Below are positions 33,946 through 45,938 of a stretch of DNA of 64,000 bases, one piece after another. This stretch comes from Cyanophora paradoxa (lineage: Eukaryota; Glaucocystophyceae; Cyanophorales; Cyanophoraceae): contig QPMI01000409.1 of assembly GCA_004431415.1 (NCBI GenBank), positions 434,001-498,000 of the forward strand, given 5' to 3'. How positions within the stretch are numbered: the first letter of the stretch is position 1; each line of letters opens with the position of its first letter. The position numbers and the translations under genes are program-made. The notes under the pieces are model-generated. The model was given only the letters and a program-made list of their open reading frames with translations, had not been told where the DNA came from and did not search any database.

Positions 33946-36900
33946 ATGCCGGCGACTATGCGCTATCTGTACGCGGGCACGCCGTCGACGACGCGCGGCG
34001 TGCCCACCTTCCTCAACGCCAGCCCCGATGGCCGCAAGATGGTGCGGAGCTTCGCGCGCGCGCTCCCGCGCGGCCGGCTCTGATAGCGACCGCTTTCGCT
34101 CGCAGATCTATCCGAACGGCAACTCGTGCGCCCGCCGCGCCGCCGCGGCCGCCCCTGTGCCGGCGGTTGAGTGTTCGCGGCCGAGCTAACGAATGGCCGG
34201 CCGCGCCGCCGCCGCAGGATCGTCATCCGGGACCTGCAGAACCCGCTGGACTCGGACGTGTTCCAGGCCCACAACGCGGCGGCGACCGTCGCGCGCTTCG
34301 CGCCGGCCGGCAACTGGGTCGCCAGCGCCGACGCGCAGGGCAACCTGAAGATCTGGGACAGCAGCAACCCAGAGAAGCCGATCAAGATGGAGAACCGGAT
34401 CCTCTCCTCGGCCATCTGCGACGTGGCGTGGACACCCGACAGCACCAAGATCGCCGTCGTCGGCGACGGCCGCGAGACGTGCGCCCCGCCCCGCCCCGCC
34501 CCGCCCAGCCACGCCGCCCTCCGCCGCCGCCGCCGACGCGGCCCGGCCCGATCCGGCGCAGCTTCGGGCGGGTCATCACCTGGGACTCCGGCAACAGCGT
34601 GGGCGACATCGCCGGGCACACCAAGAAGGTCCGCCCCTGCGGCCCCCGCCCCGCCCCGCCCGGCCCGGTGCCGGCCTCAGCGAGGCAGGTGCTCTCTTGC
34701 GACATGCGGCCGGCGCGGCCGATGCGGCTGGCGACCGGCTCGGAGGACGCGACGTGCGGCTGGGCCGAGGGCCCCCCCTTCAAGTACAAGACCTCCATGA
34801 AGGCCCGCCCCCGCCGCGCCCCGCCCCGCCGCGCCCCGCCCCGCGCTGCGCTTCGCTGAGGCCGGCGGGCGCGCACAGGAGCACAACCGGGCGGTGAACT
34901 GCATCCGCTTCTCCCCCGACGGCGCCCGCGCCGCCTCCATCGGCGAGAAGAAGGCCCGGCGCCCGCCCCGCGCTCCCGCCCCGACCCTGCCTCGGGGCGC
35001 CTCAACGGGCGGGCGCAGATCGTGGTGTACGACGGGGAGAGCGGGGCGAAGGTGGCGGCGTGGGAGGCGCACAGCGGCACGGGGATGACCCTCTCGTGGA
35101 GCCCCGACGGGCGCCAGGCCCGCCCCGCCCCGCCCCGCCCCGCCCCTCCCCCCGCCTCCCTCACCCTCACCCGCACCCCCCCAGATCCTCTCGTGCGGGC
35201 TGGACAAGACGGCCCGCGTCTTCGACGTGCAGGTGCGCCTTCGCCCCTGCCGAGGTCCCCGGCGCCGGCCCCTCACCCGCCGGCCTTCCGCGCAGACGCA
35301 GCAGTGCATACTCGACGTCGCGTTCAACGACCGCGGCACCTTCGACGACCAGCAGGCCCGCCCCACCCATCACCCCTCTCGTCTCCGCGCTGACCGCCGG
35401 GCGGGGGCAGGTGGGGACGCTGTGGGCCGGGGGCTACCTGATGTCCCTCAGCACGGGGGGCGACCTCAGCTACCTGGACACGCGGCAGCCGACGGTGACC
35501 TTCAAGCTCCAGGGCCACAACAAGCCCATCAAGGGCCTCGCCGTCAACCCCGCGCACCGCATCGCCTACACCGGCGCCTCCGACGGCGCCGTCTGCCGCT
35601 GGGACGAGGTCCGCCCCGCCGCCCCCGCAGCCGCCCCCCGCGCGCGCAGGCGCGAGGGGCCCCCGCAGGGCAACGGGTACGCGTACGGGTTCGTGGGGAA
35701 GGCGCCGGCGAGCACGATCACGGGGCTGGCCCTCGCGGGGGGGTACCAGGGCGGGGCGGCCGAGTCCGTGCTCGTCACCTCGCTCGACAACACCCTCCGC
35801 TCCGTCCCCACCGCCACCTCCACCTTCACCCCGCGCGCCCCGCCCCCCTCGCCCCCTCCTCCCTCCCCGGCCCCTCTGACGGGCGGGCAGGGACACGCTG
35901 GCGGTGAAGGCGCCCCTCTGCGTCTCCCCCATCAACCGTGACCCCCTCGACGTCGTGTGCGCGTCGCTTTGCTCCGATCCTGCGCGCCTCGCCGCCGGCC
36001 CCGCCAGGCAGCTGACAGGCGCCGCCCCGCCGGCAGCGTGGGGACGCCCTCCTCTCTCGTCCGCGTCCGCTCCAACCGCATCGTCCAGGCCCGCCCCGCC
36101 CCGCCCCGCCGCAGGGCGGACCGCAGCCCGCCCGCATCGCCCCTCGCCGATGCACGACGTCGCGCGCGCAGGAGCTGCAGCTCAACTACGAGCCGCGGGC
36201 CATCGACTGCTCGCCCTACGGAAACCAGGTCCGGCCCCGGCCCCGCGCCCTCTCTCGCGTCCCGCGCCGATGCCCGCGCCGCAGATCGCTGTGGCCGGCT
36301 CGGTCCGCCCGCCCGCCCCACCTCGCGAGGGCTGGCTGGCCGGTCCGGGGGCCTTACGCGGGGCGGGGGCGGGGCGCGCGGCAGGACTCGCTGGTGCACA
36401 TCTACAGCGTGCAGGGGGACCGCCTCGCGGAGGAGGGCACCGGCCTCCGCAAGCACCGCGCCGGCGTCACCTGCGTCGCCTACAGGTCGCGCCCCGAGCG
36501 GCCCCGGGATCCCTTGCCCCCCATCTCTGACTTGCCTGCGCGGGGCAGCCCCGACGGGCAGCGGCTGCTGAGCAGCGACCAGTCGAAGGAGTCGACCGTC
36601 TGGCTCACGAACGGCTGGCAGGCGAGCCCGGCCTCCGCGGCCCGCCTTCGAGCTCGCCCCTGACGCTCCCGCCCCTCAGGTGGAGCACGGGGAGCTGGTG
36701 GCGCAGACGGCGCGCATCAACTGCGCGGCGTGGGCGCCCGACTCTCGCCGCTTCGTCACCGGCTCCCTCGACCGCTCCGCCGTCGTCTGGCAGGTCCGTC
36801 GTCGTCTGGCAGGGCCCGGGGCAGGCGGGGAGCTGAGGAAGCGGCCCGCCGGGCCGGGCCCACATGTTTCTCGCTCACCGTGGGCCGGGCAGGTCGCGGA

Positions 36901-37091
36901 CCCGTACGTCAACCAGATCCTCCTCCAGTGTACGCCCCCTGCGCCCGCCCGCCCCGCGCCCCGCTCTGCGCCGACGCGCCGCCCGCGCAGTCATCCACGT
37001 CGGGGGCGTCGTGGGGGCCGCCTTCCTGGACGACCACACGCTCATCACCGCCGGCGCCGACATGATGCTCAAGACCTGGGCCCTCTCCTAG
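33946..37091 (+). CDS. AIP1: Actin-interacting protein 1 (WDR1), WD40 repeats
   Basis: AIP1 works with cofilin to disassemble actin filaments. The start at 33946 opens MPATMRYLYAGTPSTTRG, followed by VPTFLNASPDGRKM, matching the AIP1 N-terminus. The exons can be followed almost completely: IVIRDLQNPLDSDVFQAH, NLKIWDSSNPEKP, TPDSTKIAVVGDGRE, VITWDSGNSVGDIAGHTKK, RLATGSEDA, EGPPFKYKTSMK, NCIRFSPDGARAASIG, LSWSPDGRQ, then ILSCGLDKTARVFDVQ, GHNKPIKGLAVNPAHRIAY and the last blades with SRRFVTGSLDRSAVVWQ, ending MLKTWALS and stop at 37091. These are conserved AIP1 features (EGPPFKxK, WDSGxSVGxIxGH). Introns are 40-110 nt; at least four start with GC: 34803-34878, 34954-35018, 35118-35184 and 35356-35410. 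The gene converges with SRP68 across a gap of about 250 bp. Confidence 0.95.
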
Positions 37092-37341
37092 CCGCAGCGC
37101 CCCCGGCCCCCGGCCCCCGACCGGCCTAGTCACCCTCCACTTCGCATTCTGCATTTCTGTTAACGTTGCATTCGAGATCTTTCAGAAGACCGTCACATCC
37201 CTCGCACGCACGCACAGAGAAAGCCCGCGGGGCCAGCCCAAGAGCATGCGTTTCGCACTCCAGGACAGGACGGGCACCGGTATCGATCACACTTTAAACA
37301 CGACGAAGAAGCAGAGGGAGGGGGGGCGGGCCGCGGGGCGT
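37092..37341. other. Convergent 3' region, AIP1 / SRP68
   Basis: About 250 bp between two facing stop codons. It holds a lower-GC patch (TTCGCATTCTGCATTTCTGTTAACGTTG split around 37140-37165) that probably carries 3' processing signals. No gene is seen. Confidence 0.45.
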
Positions 37342-40083
37342 CTACTTGCGGCGGAAGAAGCCGAGGATGCCGCCCTTCTTCTGGGCGGGGGCGTGGGCGG
37401 AGACGTCGGGGTACTCGATGGCGTTGAAGGCGAGGTCGAAGAGGGCCGGCTTGCAGGCCACCGGCTCGAAGGCCGGCGGGAACTCCGCGAGCACGACGGG
37501 GCCGCCCCCCGCCGCCCCCTCGTAGCTCCCCAGCCGCCCCAGGAGGCCCCGGCCCTGCGAGCGAGGGAGGGAGCTCAGGGGGGAGGGGAGGGGCGGGGGA
37601 GACGGGTGCGGGGCGGGCCTGGGCGGCCTGGGCGTCGGCGAGGGAGACCTCCTCGACGGCCTGCAGGGAGGCCTCCGCCTTGAGGACGGCGTGCGCGTGC
37701 GCCAGCAGCCGCTGCGCGCGCGCCGCCCCCGCCGCCTTCTCCGCCCGCTCCGCCACCGCGGGGTCCACCTTGGGCATCTTCTTCAGGCGCTGGAGGGCGG
37801 GGGCGGCGTGCTGGCGGCAGCGGTCGTAGAGGGCGACCGCCTCGGCCCACTTCTCGGCGGCCGCGTAGCCCTCGGCGAGGTGCAGGCAGCGGCAGGCGCG
37901 GAAGGCCCCCGAGAGGGCCCCCGCCTCCTCCTCGGCCCCCGCCACGCCGGCGAGCTCCGCCGCGTTCTGGAGGAGGGTGTCGTAGAGGCGGACGAGGTCC
38001 TCGGGGCGGGGCCCCGCGCGCCGGCCCTCGGCCCGCGCCATCTTCGCCGCCTGCTCCGCCACCAGCAGCAGGTTCCGCTCGATCGTCTGCCCGCAGCGCT
38101 GAGCGCCCCGGGGGCGCCAGGGAGGGGGCGGGGGCGCAGGGAACCCGGCGCAGGAGCGTCTCGCTGGCGTAGGCGAGCAGCGCGTTCAGCTCGGCCGTCG
38201 CCGCCTGCGGAGCGCGCCCCGTCAGGCGCGCGGGGAGGAGGGCGCGGGGCGGGCGGCGCACGGGGCCGGAGCCGTAGAGGGCGGCGGTCGCCTCAGCGGC
38301 CTCCCCGCGCTTCTGGCCGGCCGTCGTCTGGCGGTGCGCCCCGGCGGCCGCGTCAGTCGGGCCGGCCCCCCCAGAGCAAAGCCGCGCGCGCACCAGGGCG
38401 ATGAGGTCGTTCTTGATGCACTTGCGCGCCTCCTCGAGCTGCGCCCCGGCGTGCGCGTGAGGCCGGCACGGCGGGGTAGAGGCCCCGCCCCGCGCGCCTG
38501 CGAGAAGGTCTGCCCGTACAGGTCCAGCCGCTTGTCGTGCTTCTCCTCCTTCGCCGCCTGCCGGGATACGTGAGTACCCGAGCCAGGGGGGGAGGCAACG
38601 CGGGGGGTACCTGGGCCGCAAAGTCCGCCGCGGAGACGAGGGCGAGCCGGACCTGCACGGAGGGCCCTCAGACCGAAACGAAGAGTGAACGAGAGTGGGG
38701 AAGGAAGGGGGGGTACCTTGTCGGAGCGGATGGGTACGGTGGCGCCGCGGTACTCGACGGTGCGCATCTGCTCCGCCGCCTGCCGCCGGCTCTCCGAGAT
38801 GACGCCCTGGGGTACGGGGCGCGCGCGTTCGCTCAAGCTGCCCGAGTGGTACGGGAACAGAATGGGAGCCGGGGGTACCTCGAGCTTGGAGCGGAGGAGG
38901 TCCATGGAGGGGTCGTCCATGTTCTTCTCCATGGCCCTGTGCCCCGGAATCGTTCCGGCGGGCGCGGCGGACCCGCCGAGCGGGGCCGGGAGGAGGCGGC
39001 GGGGGCCTCACTTGATGTCGTCGTCGACGTCCATCTTGGCGGACGAGTCTGGCGCGGGGGGGGACGGTGAGCCGGGCGGGGCGCAGATGAGGCCGCGCGC
39101 CGGCTCACCGTCGACTCCGGCCTTCTTCAGGTTGTAGCGGCAGTAGCTGGCGCGGGCGTGTAAGGGGGCGGCGCCGGCGGGGCAGGGCGCGGGCCGGCGC
39201 GGGGAGCCGGCGGGCACCGGACGCTAGGGTCGATCTCCTCGACGCGCTGCTCGTAGACGCGCTGCTGCGCCGGGTCGGCGACGCGCGCCAGCTGGTCGTA
39301 GATCGTCCTGCCGCCGAGCGCGCTCAGCCGCAGCGGAAGCACTGGCTAGCCCAGGCCGGCGCGGCGGACCGAGCGCGCATGAACTTCGCCAGCGACTCCG
39401 ACCAGTTCTCCCGCTCGAGGAGCTCGTTCGCTTGCATGAAAGTGGCGTAGGCCTGCGGCCCGGGCACGCATCAGGCGCCCGCCCGCCACGGGCAGGAACG
39501 CGGCGAGGCACGCCTCGCTTTCGAGCGCGGTCTTCGCGTCGGCGCGCTTCGAGCAGAGCTGTTCGAGATCTTTCGCTACGCGCGCCGCTTTCGCGAGTCG
39601 CCGGACCAGGTGGAAGCGCTTCCGCGGATCAGGGCGCCCCGACTTTCCTTGGTCCGCCTTCAGCTCCATCGCCAGCGCCCAGGCGCGCTCGCACTGAACG
39701 AGCGGCAGCAATAGATGCCTGCAAAGGCGACGGGATGTGAGAGCGCCGAAGAGGAGCGCGTCGCCCCGAGCAATCGCGCCTGGCATCGGAGACGATGTCC
39801 GCTGTGACGGCCTTCGCCTGGAACTTGCCCTTGCCGAGATTCAACTTCAGGCTGTCGCGAAGGCGCTTCAACCTGCGACTGCAGTACTGCCTGCGGCAGA
39901 ATGAGCCATCGCCGGCAAGCTCTCGCGCACGCGGGAGCGACCGCGGCCAGCGACCGCGAACCTGTATCGCTGGTAGTTGCCGTGCCGCAGACCGTTTTGC
40001 GCCTGGCTGGTCTTCACGGTCATGAGGATGTCCAGGCTGACCGGCGCCGCGGGCGCGACGGGCGTCCCCTCATCGATCTCCAT
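37342..40083 (-). CDS. SRP68: Signal recognition particle subunit SRP68
   Basis: SRP68 pairs with SRP72 on the S domain of SRP RNA and is needed for targeting secretory and membrane proteins to the ER. The ATG at 40083 opens MEIDEGTPVAPAAPVSLDIL, followed by MTVKTSQAQNGLRHGNYQRY, the conserved SRP68 RNA-binding start (QxxxGLRHxDYxRYR). Next are YCSRRLKRLRDSL, PLVQCERAWALAMELK, RFHLVRRLAKAARVAKDLE, NWSESLAKFM, VEEIDPSVRYCRYNLKK, VEYRGATVPIRSDKVRLAL and AAKEEKHDKRLDLYGQTFS. Toward the end are a helical section (EDLVRLYDTLLQNAAELAG, WAEAVALYDRCRQHA) and the C-terminal GGGPVVLAEFPPAFEPVACK, which in SRP68 binds SRP72, then ILGFFRRK and stop at 37342. One intron begins GCCCAG|gcccgcc (GC donor). 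The gene is complete; the stop of the downstream ATPase gene lies 252 bp upstream of its start. Confidence 0.93.
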
Positions 40084-40334
40084 CGTTGTGCGGCTTGTGC
40101 GGCAGCAGTGCCCGCGATCACTGTTTGTTGGTTCGGCCGCCGAGGGGGGGGGGTACGGCTTGGGCGAGCCTGCGCCTACCATCTAGCTATAGGGGTCCGG
40201 CCGGTCAGTCAAAATTGGGCATTATGCCGTAGTCCTAGCCTAGTTATTACCCTGCTTGTCTCTATCGCCGAGCTGACGTCGACTGTACTGATCATGAAAA
40301 TTACGCTTTCCACACTACTAGGCTAAACCTAATA

Positions 40335-43300
40335 CTACTCATCGCCGCCATCATCCTTCTCAATCTCCGCCAGGCGCTTCTGGACAGAGGAGAGCTTCTT
40401 GCGGGCAGCCTCCCGACGCTTCTCGAGGACCTCCTCCTTCTGACGGATGGCATCGCTCTTCTCTGCCAGAGCCTTCCGCCTCTCCGAGTACGCATTACTG
40501 TGTGGACAAGCTTGAAGTGAGCAGACGGAACGAATACGCAATTTAAGAAACAGGCAAGAGCTTGCCTCCAGTAGATGTGTTCCGAGGTCTTCGCAAAAAG
40601 GTCAATGTCGATAGTCAGGTGATCCCGCTCTACAGATATCTGCTTTTGTTCCGCCTCCAACTCAACCTTAGAGACATAGCTCAGTCTATTCGTCAGCAGC
40701 AATGCATGTTGCTGGAAAACTCTCACCTCCTCATCACGCAAGGCCTGCTCCTGCTCACGAAGCTCTGTCCGCTCGTTTGCACTTCTGATCTGAGATGCTG
40801 TCAGCGCAGTAATCTCGATTCCAGCAGCAAACGCTTACTCTGGATGCGAAGTTGCGAGTCCCAGCCAGCTGGCGGTAGGCGTAGAGCTCCAATGGCGAGT
40901 CCGGAGTGAGATAGAATACATGCCTGCCGCAGTGCAACATGTCAGGTTAACAATGATCTCAAAGCGAGCACAGGTGGCAAACCTCTCGGCACCCTCCAAG
41001 TCCGCAGTTTTGCCTGCACACAGACATGAGTTGCTGGCAACGTACAGAGAACGTTTTGTGCAAACCAGCGCGGAATCCCAACAGGTCATCGCGAATAAGG
41101 GCCCGCATAGGTGCCTCATCGCCTGTTTAGCAGAAGTATGAGCATAATGTTGGCACCAATGGAACCAGATGCTCTCACCGTCAAACACTTCATTCTTGAT
41201 CTGGTGGTAGTCCACGAACCCTGCATGCGTTCCTCAGTTCTGCTTCATTGAAAGTCTTGGAGGATGATATGCACCGCCCTTGGATGATGCAAGCATCTCG
41301 AGAGCAGCCTGCAGCTGCCGTGGCTTCCATGCAGGCCCGGCAGCAGCATTGCCATCATCATCATCATCGTCATCATCTTCCTCCTGAGGAGCTAGCAGTG
41401 CCTGATGCACAGTTAGCTAGAAACGCCTTTTTCCATCATGGCAAAATTAGCACTTTCAAAAGGCGCTCCCGCTGAGATGCGACCATGCCCTTGATGACAT
41501 CTGCATAGTAGTCAGCAATAGCAGAGAGCTGCCGAATATCCCACAGGGGCGGGTACCACGCGCAGAACGACCAGAGATAACCTAATTGCAATCAGCAGAG
41601 CGCATGCAACAAACAAATGCCCTCTTCACCTCATTAATCGCATTGTTGAGATGCATGAAGCGACCGCCAACGGCATCCACGATCATCTCGGCATCGCTCT
41701 GCCAAACCAATTGGTGGTGCACAGATAGAATCAACGCAGCAAGAGCCTACTGCAGAGGTTGTCGGTATGCGCATGCGGACGTATTCCAGGGCACGAGCAC
41801 GAGGAAGGTCGCCAAGCCTGAAGAAGCGGTACCGGCCATGAATTCCAGAGACTGCAAGAAGCTTAATTAGCATGCAGGGGCATTCGTAGAGAATTAAGCA
41901 GACGGACACTGGTCGAGGGCCTCGATGATGAAGGCGTCGCTGGAAGCAATAACAACGTGAGCAAGGTGGCGTTCCTTGGTCACGTGAACAGCCCAGTTCA
42001 GGAGTGACTGCACAAGGTCACGCCCATCCGGTGAGCTGCGGACAACCCCGAACAGAGTGTTGAACTCGTCAATGCATATGACGGGAGGCTGCCGTGAAGC
42101 AAGGAGTCAAGCCCAGGCAACAAGGTACGAATATTTGCGCTTGACTCACCCTCGAGATGCCCCTGCGCCGGTTATCGGCAGCAATTCGCTCAAGCGCTGC
42201 AGTGACGCATTGCAGCGAGATCGCAAAGTCCTGCAGTAAATGTCAGCTTGCATAACTTTGTTTGGTGAGACTGAAGCCTGCCTGCAGATTCAGCGCTTCC
42301 TTGACAACAAGGTTCTCGCCTCCAGAAATAGGCAGAAAGTCCACCACCCAAGAGCGGAACAGGAGGAACTTCACGGCCATCTGTTCAAGGAGTTGTTAGC
42401 TAGTGCTGATTTCACTAGTCCAGCAGAAGCTGACACACCTGCTCATTGAAGAACCGAACAAAGTCATTCACACTCGAGACTGGCCTCTGCAAAGGGCATC
42501 AGCATCAAATCAAGCATATCATCTCAGGGAGTTTGATGGAGATCGACGATCACCTCTCGGAGATCGATCTTGACGGCCCCAGGTCGCTTCGAGAGAACGT
42601 GGTTCAGAAGTGTGGACTTTCCAGCATCAGACGGGCTGTAGCACAGTCAACTCCTGTGGCTTGCAGCAAGAGGGAGGCCTAAAGCGAACCCAGTGAGAAT
42701 CATGATGCGGTCCGGCGTCTGCTCGAAGAGTGCCTGAAGAGTCCGCATCTCCTCGTCACGCCCGAAGAAGTGAGTGAGCTCGCGGAGTGAACGGGGTCGC
42801 ATCAGGTGCTCCTCCGTGATCTTAGCGCGGTCGAGATCGAGGTAGATGTAGTAAGCCGCCGGAGCGAAAGCCAGGGCCGTCTGCGAAGAAGCGCGCGACG
42901 GCGTTTAGAGCCGGGAGGAGAATGCGGCAGCAAGTTCACCAGCCCAACTAAGCTGCTATTTGTTCCGGCAGCGTCTCTATATAACGTATGTTCCAGTCTA
43001 GAGCAGCGCCGAGCAGCGCCGAGCAGAGCCGAGTATGCGGTTCGCAGCCGTTTCAACAAGCAGCCGGCGACGAAGGCCAGGCACGTCCATAGCGCACCCC
43101 GCAGAGCTTGAGCCCTTGGAAGAACATGCGCCCCCAGCCGCGGGACGAGCTGCCGGAACTGCCGCCGGATGAGCTGCCGCCACCGCCGGCGTTTTCGCCC
43201 GCGTTCCCGGCGACCACGGCTGCGGCGGAAGACGCCGAACGGGACGTCGAAATGCCGCGCCGTGCGGCAAGGGCGGCCGCCCGCACGCCGACCTGCGCGA

Positions 43301-43359
43301 TGCTCAACGAGTTGTACGCACGCGGAGCCCGTCGTCTGGCGGACCTTGCTGACAAACAT
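40335..43359 (-). CDS. Organelle-targeted P-loop ATPase of the ATPase_2 (archaeal-type AAA+) group
   Basis: Exon 1 is MFVSK (ATG at 43359). After a short intron it joins VGVRAAALAARRGISTSRSA, a classic Arg/Ser/Ala-rich mitochondrial presequence, then a Gly/Ser linker. MFFQGLKLCG spliced to TALAFAPAAYYIYLDLD gives one hydrophobic segment. The ATPase domain starts LTHFFGRDEEMRTLQALFEQ and carries Walker A GPSDAGKSTLLNHVLSKRP (about 42580-42640, spliced). Walker B is PPVICIDEFNTLFGVVRSS (about 42030-42080), followed by HVVIASSDAFIIEALDQ (sensor-1 position) and HGRYRFFRLGDLPRARALEY, the FxL(x)nLxxxEA-like element of ATPase_2 proteins. The C-terminal part holds an acidic loop (EEDDDDDDDGNAAAG, about 41350), a coiled coil (EKRREAARKKLSSVQKRLAE) and ends DDGGDE at 40335. 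The exact substrate or role is unknown. Near-50% GC and GT-AG introns set it apart from its GC-rich neighbours. Confidence 0.75.
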
Positions 43360-43581
43360 GGCGGCGGCGAGCTACAATGCGGCCTGGAGGCTTGGGGACT
43401 TGCCGCTCTTGCGGCTCTTGAAGCCGCTCTTCCGGCCGGGGGGTACGGTCGCCGGTGAAGTTGAGCCGTGGTTTGTTCGTGAGCACTAGCCGTCGTTCGC
43501 TCGCCGTGTGCCAAAGCAAGCCAGACCTTCAGAGCCAGCAGCCCTCGCGACCTTGCCCGCAGACCTTGCGACAACATCACA
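43360..43581. promoter_or_regulatory. Probable bidirectional promoter, ATPase_2 / RsfS-domain genes
   Basis: Two genes whose products both look organelle-targeted start 222 bp apart, facing away from each other. This suggests a shared promoter for organelle-biogenesis proteins. No defined box is visible. Confidence 0.45.
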
Positions 43582-45588
43582 ATGCTCCGTGCAGTGGCAG
43601 CAAGGTCCCTGGTAGGGCCTGCATCACGCGGAAGGCTTTCCCGGTTCGTCCATGGTCGCGATCCACACCCGTGCCGCATCGCCGACGCCTGTCCGCAGCG
43701 CTCTCGCAGGTGCCGCGGAGGTGCCGCCCTCGCCTACGGCCGCTCAACCATCACTCGATGCAGAGACACCGTGGGCGAGAGTACCGCGCGCCCTCGCGAG
43801 CAGTATGGCTGTCCGCCGAGGCCGTTCATCGCCATCCAAGGTCGTCGATTTGGGCGAGGTTGAAATCAACCTGGACGGCTGGAAGCGCGAGCTTTCAAAG
43901 CACGGCGTTCGGATCCGCGACACCGAAGCAGAGGAGCTGGAGGGGATCGACGCGGACGACGAAGGCGCGGTGGACGCCGAGGACGTCAAGGCCGTCGCCG
44001 CCCTGCTCCAGCCGCCGGTTCCTTTCGAGTACAGCAACCTTCCACCCGAGAAGAACGGCAAGAAGGTGCGCCCTCCGCTCGCGCAATCGCAGTCGGCCCT
44101 TCACTCAACACCGCGTAGCTGTACTTCGACAGCGCGGGCCAGCCCGTGTACATGAAGGAATGGAAGTGCGCTGCAATGCTCGATCGCGCTCCTGCGGCCG
44201 CTCTGATGCACATGCCGTCCAGGGACCTGCGGCGCATGGAGCGGTACCTGCAGGAGCGGCCGCAGAAGCTCGTTCAGTCGTGCGCATTCCTTACAGTCTC
44301 GCTTTGCGCGAGCGCTGAGCGGTATCCCTAGGCGGAAGGACGGCAGCGCGCCGGCCCCCGTCAGGATGCCACGCGCAATCGAAGCCGCGGAGGACTTCGT
44401 CGATGAGGATGCTGCGGCGGCAGCCGGGGACCAGAAGAAGCCGCGCGTGAGTTGGCGCCCCTTCCGTCGCCCGCGCCCCGCGCCGGCCCGACGCGGTGAG
44501 CCGCGCAGTCGCGCAAGACGGCGATGCTCAACGACCGACTGGTCCGCGCGAACATCGACGTGCGCGTTTCCGCCCGCGCGCCCACCGATCCGGTCCGATC
44601 CGATATCCCTTATCCGACGCAACTTTCCGCAGCCTGCGATCTTCCGGAAGCACAAGCACGACCTGTACGCGAGCATCGAGTACAGCCGGCAGCTGGTCGC
44701 CGAGCGCCGCGCCCTCCGTGCGCGCCGCCCTCCCGCAAGACGCGCGGACGCGGCTGACTCGCCGGCGGGGGCAGTGGAGGGCCTGCGGGAGCGCACTGGG
44801 GTGCCGGTCGAGGCGCAGATGACCCTCATCGAGGTCCTCCAGATCCTCTCCGATGAGAAGGTGCCCTACTCTCCCCACCCCTCCCCACCCTAACAACACC
44901 CCCCACCCCTCCGGCCGCCGGCGCCAGCGCGCGCGGCTTGGCGGCCCCCGGCTCCCCGCTCACCTGGCGGGCGGGCGGCAGGTCTTCGACGTGCACGTGG
45001 TGGAGACGCGGCGGCGGACGGACCACCACACGCACGACTTCCTCGTCTTCGCGTCCTGCCGCACCGACCGCCACGCCCGCGCCGGCGCCGACCGCCTCTG
45101 CAAGGCGGTCCGCCGTCCTCGCCCCCGCATCGCCTCCGCATCGCCCCGCCTCGCCCCCGCCGACGCCAGCGGCGCGCAGCTGCGGGAGAAGGGGGTGCTG
45201 ATCGACGGACGCTACCCGCCCTACGTCGACGGGCGCGACTCGGACGACTGGATGGTCGTCGACTGCGGTGCGCCGCCCCCCGGCGCCCGCCTCCGCCGGC
45301 CGGGGGCCGACGGGGGGGGCGGGGCGGGCAGAGCTGGCGTCGGTGCACTTCTTCACGGAGGAGGCGCGGCGCTCGTACGACGTGGACTCGCTCTGGGAGC
45401 AGGAGAAGGAGCCCGAGGCGGCCTTCAACCCGGCCACCATGAACCCCTTCGTCGCCAAGCGCGAGGCCAAGCGCCGGCACCGCCGCGCGCAGAGCGAGGC
45501 CCGCCGCCAGCGCGAGGCCGCCGCCGCCGCCGCCGCCGGCCCCGCCCCGGAGGCCCCGGGCGTCGAGATGGAGGCCCTGTCCGCCTGA
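43582..45588 (+). CDS. RsfS/Iojap-domain protein (organelle ribosome silencing/assembly factor, MALSU1-like) with long N-terminal extension
   Basis: RsfS (Iojap, MALSU1) binds large-subunit protein uL14 and blocks or times subunit joining in bacteria, mitochondria and plastids. The start ATG at 43582 gives MLRAVAARSLVGPASRGRLS, an Arg-rich organelle presequence. The RsfS domain is near 44950-45400: QVFDVHVVETRRRTDHHTHD, FLVFASCRTDRHARAGADRL, then QLREKGVLIDGRYPPYVDG, DDWMVVDCG and ELASVHFFTEEARRSYDVDS followed by LW, the hallmark DWxxxDxG plus VHxFxxExRxxYdLexLW. Before it lies an extension of roughly 300 residues that I do not recognise, including VDLGEVEINLDGWKRELSKH, PVPFEYSNLPPEKNGKKLYF and DLRRMERYLQERPQKLVQS. 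The C-terminus is a basic-Ala helix (REAKRRHRRAQSEARRQREA) ending MEALSA and stop at 45588. Several internal splice sites between 44450 and 44950 are uncertain. Confidence 0.82.
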
Positions 45589-45864
45589 GCGGGCCCCGGC
45601 GAGCCCGCCCCCCAGCCCGAGCGCTCCTTCTTTCAAGCGACACGCCCCCTCCAGAAGAGTCCCCGAGTTTACGTAACAGTCACACAGTATCGAATACAGA
45701 CAGCAATTTGTCAGCAGAGAATGAAGAATACAATCAGGTTTTGAAGAATGCAGAATTCAGCACTTGGCCCAGTGGAATGAGCTCGTCACGGCGCCTGCTA
45801 GCTGGGCCTCGATCCTGCACGCTGCACTGCGGCAGCTGTGCATGCATATATGCGCATGCCGGCT

Positions 45865-45938
45865 GAATTCCCGATTCGAAGCGCTAGCTAGCGCGCGCTG
45901 GCCGGCGCCAGCAGCCGCTAGCGCTGAGCTTCGAATTC
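45865..45938 (+). repeat. Imperfect 74-bp palindrome bounded by GAATTC
   Basis: The left half GAATTC..CGAAGCGCTAGC..CGCTGGC and the right half GCCAGC..GCTAGCGCT..GCTTCGAATTC pair around a GCCGGC centre near 45902. It could extrude as a cruciform or fold as an RNA hairpin. Confidence 0.7.
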
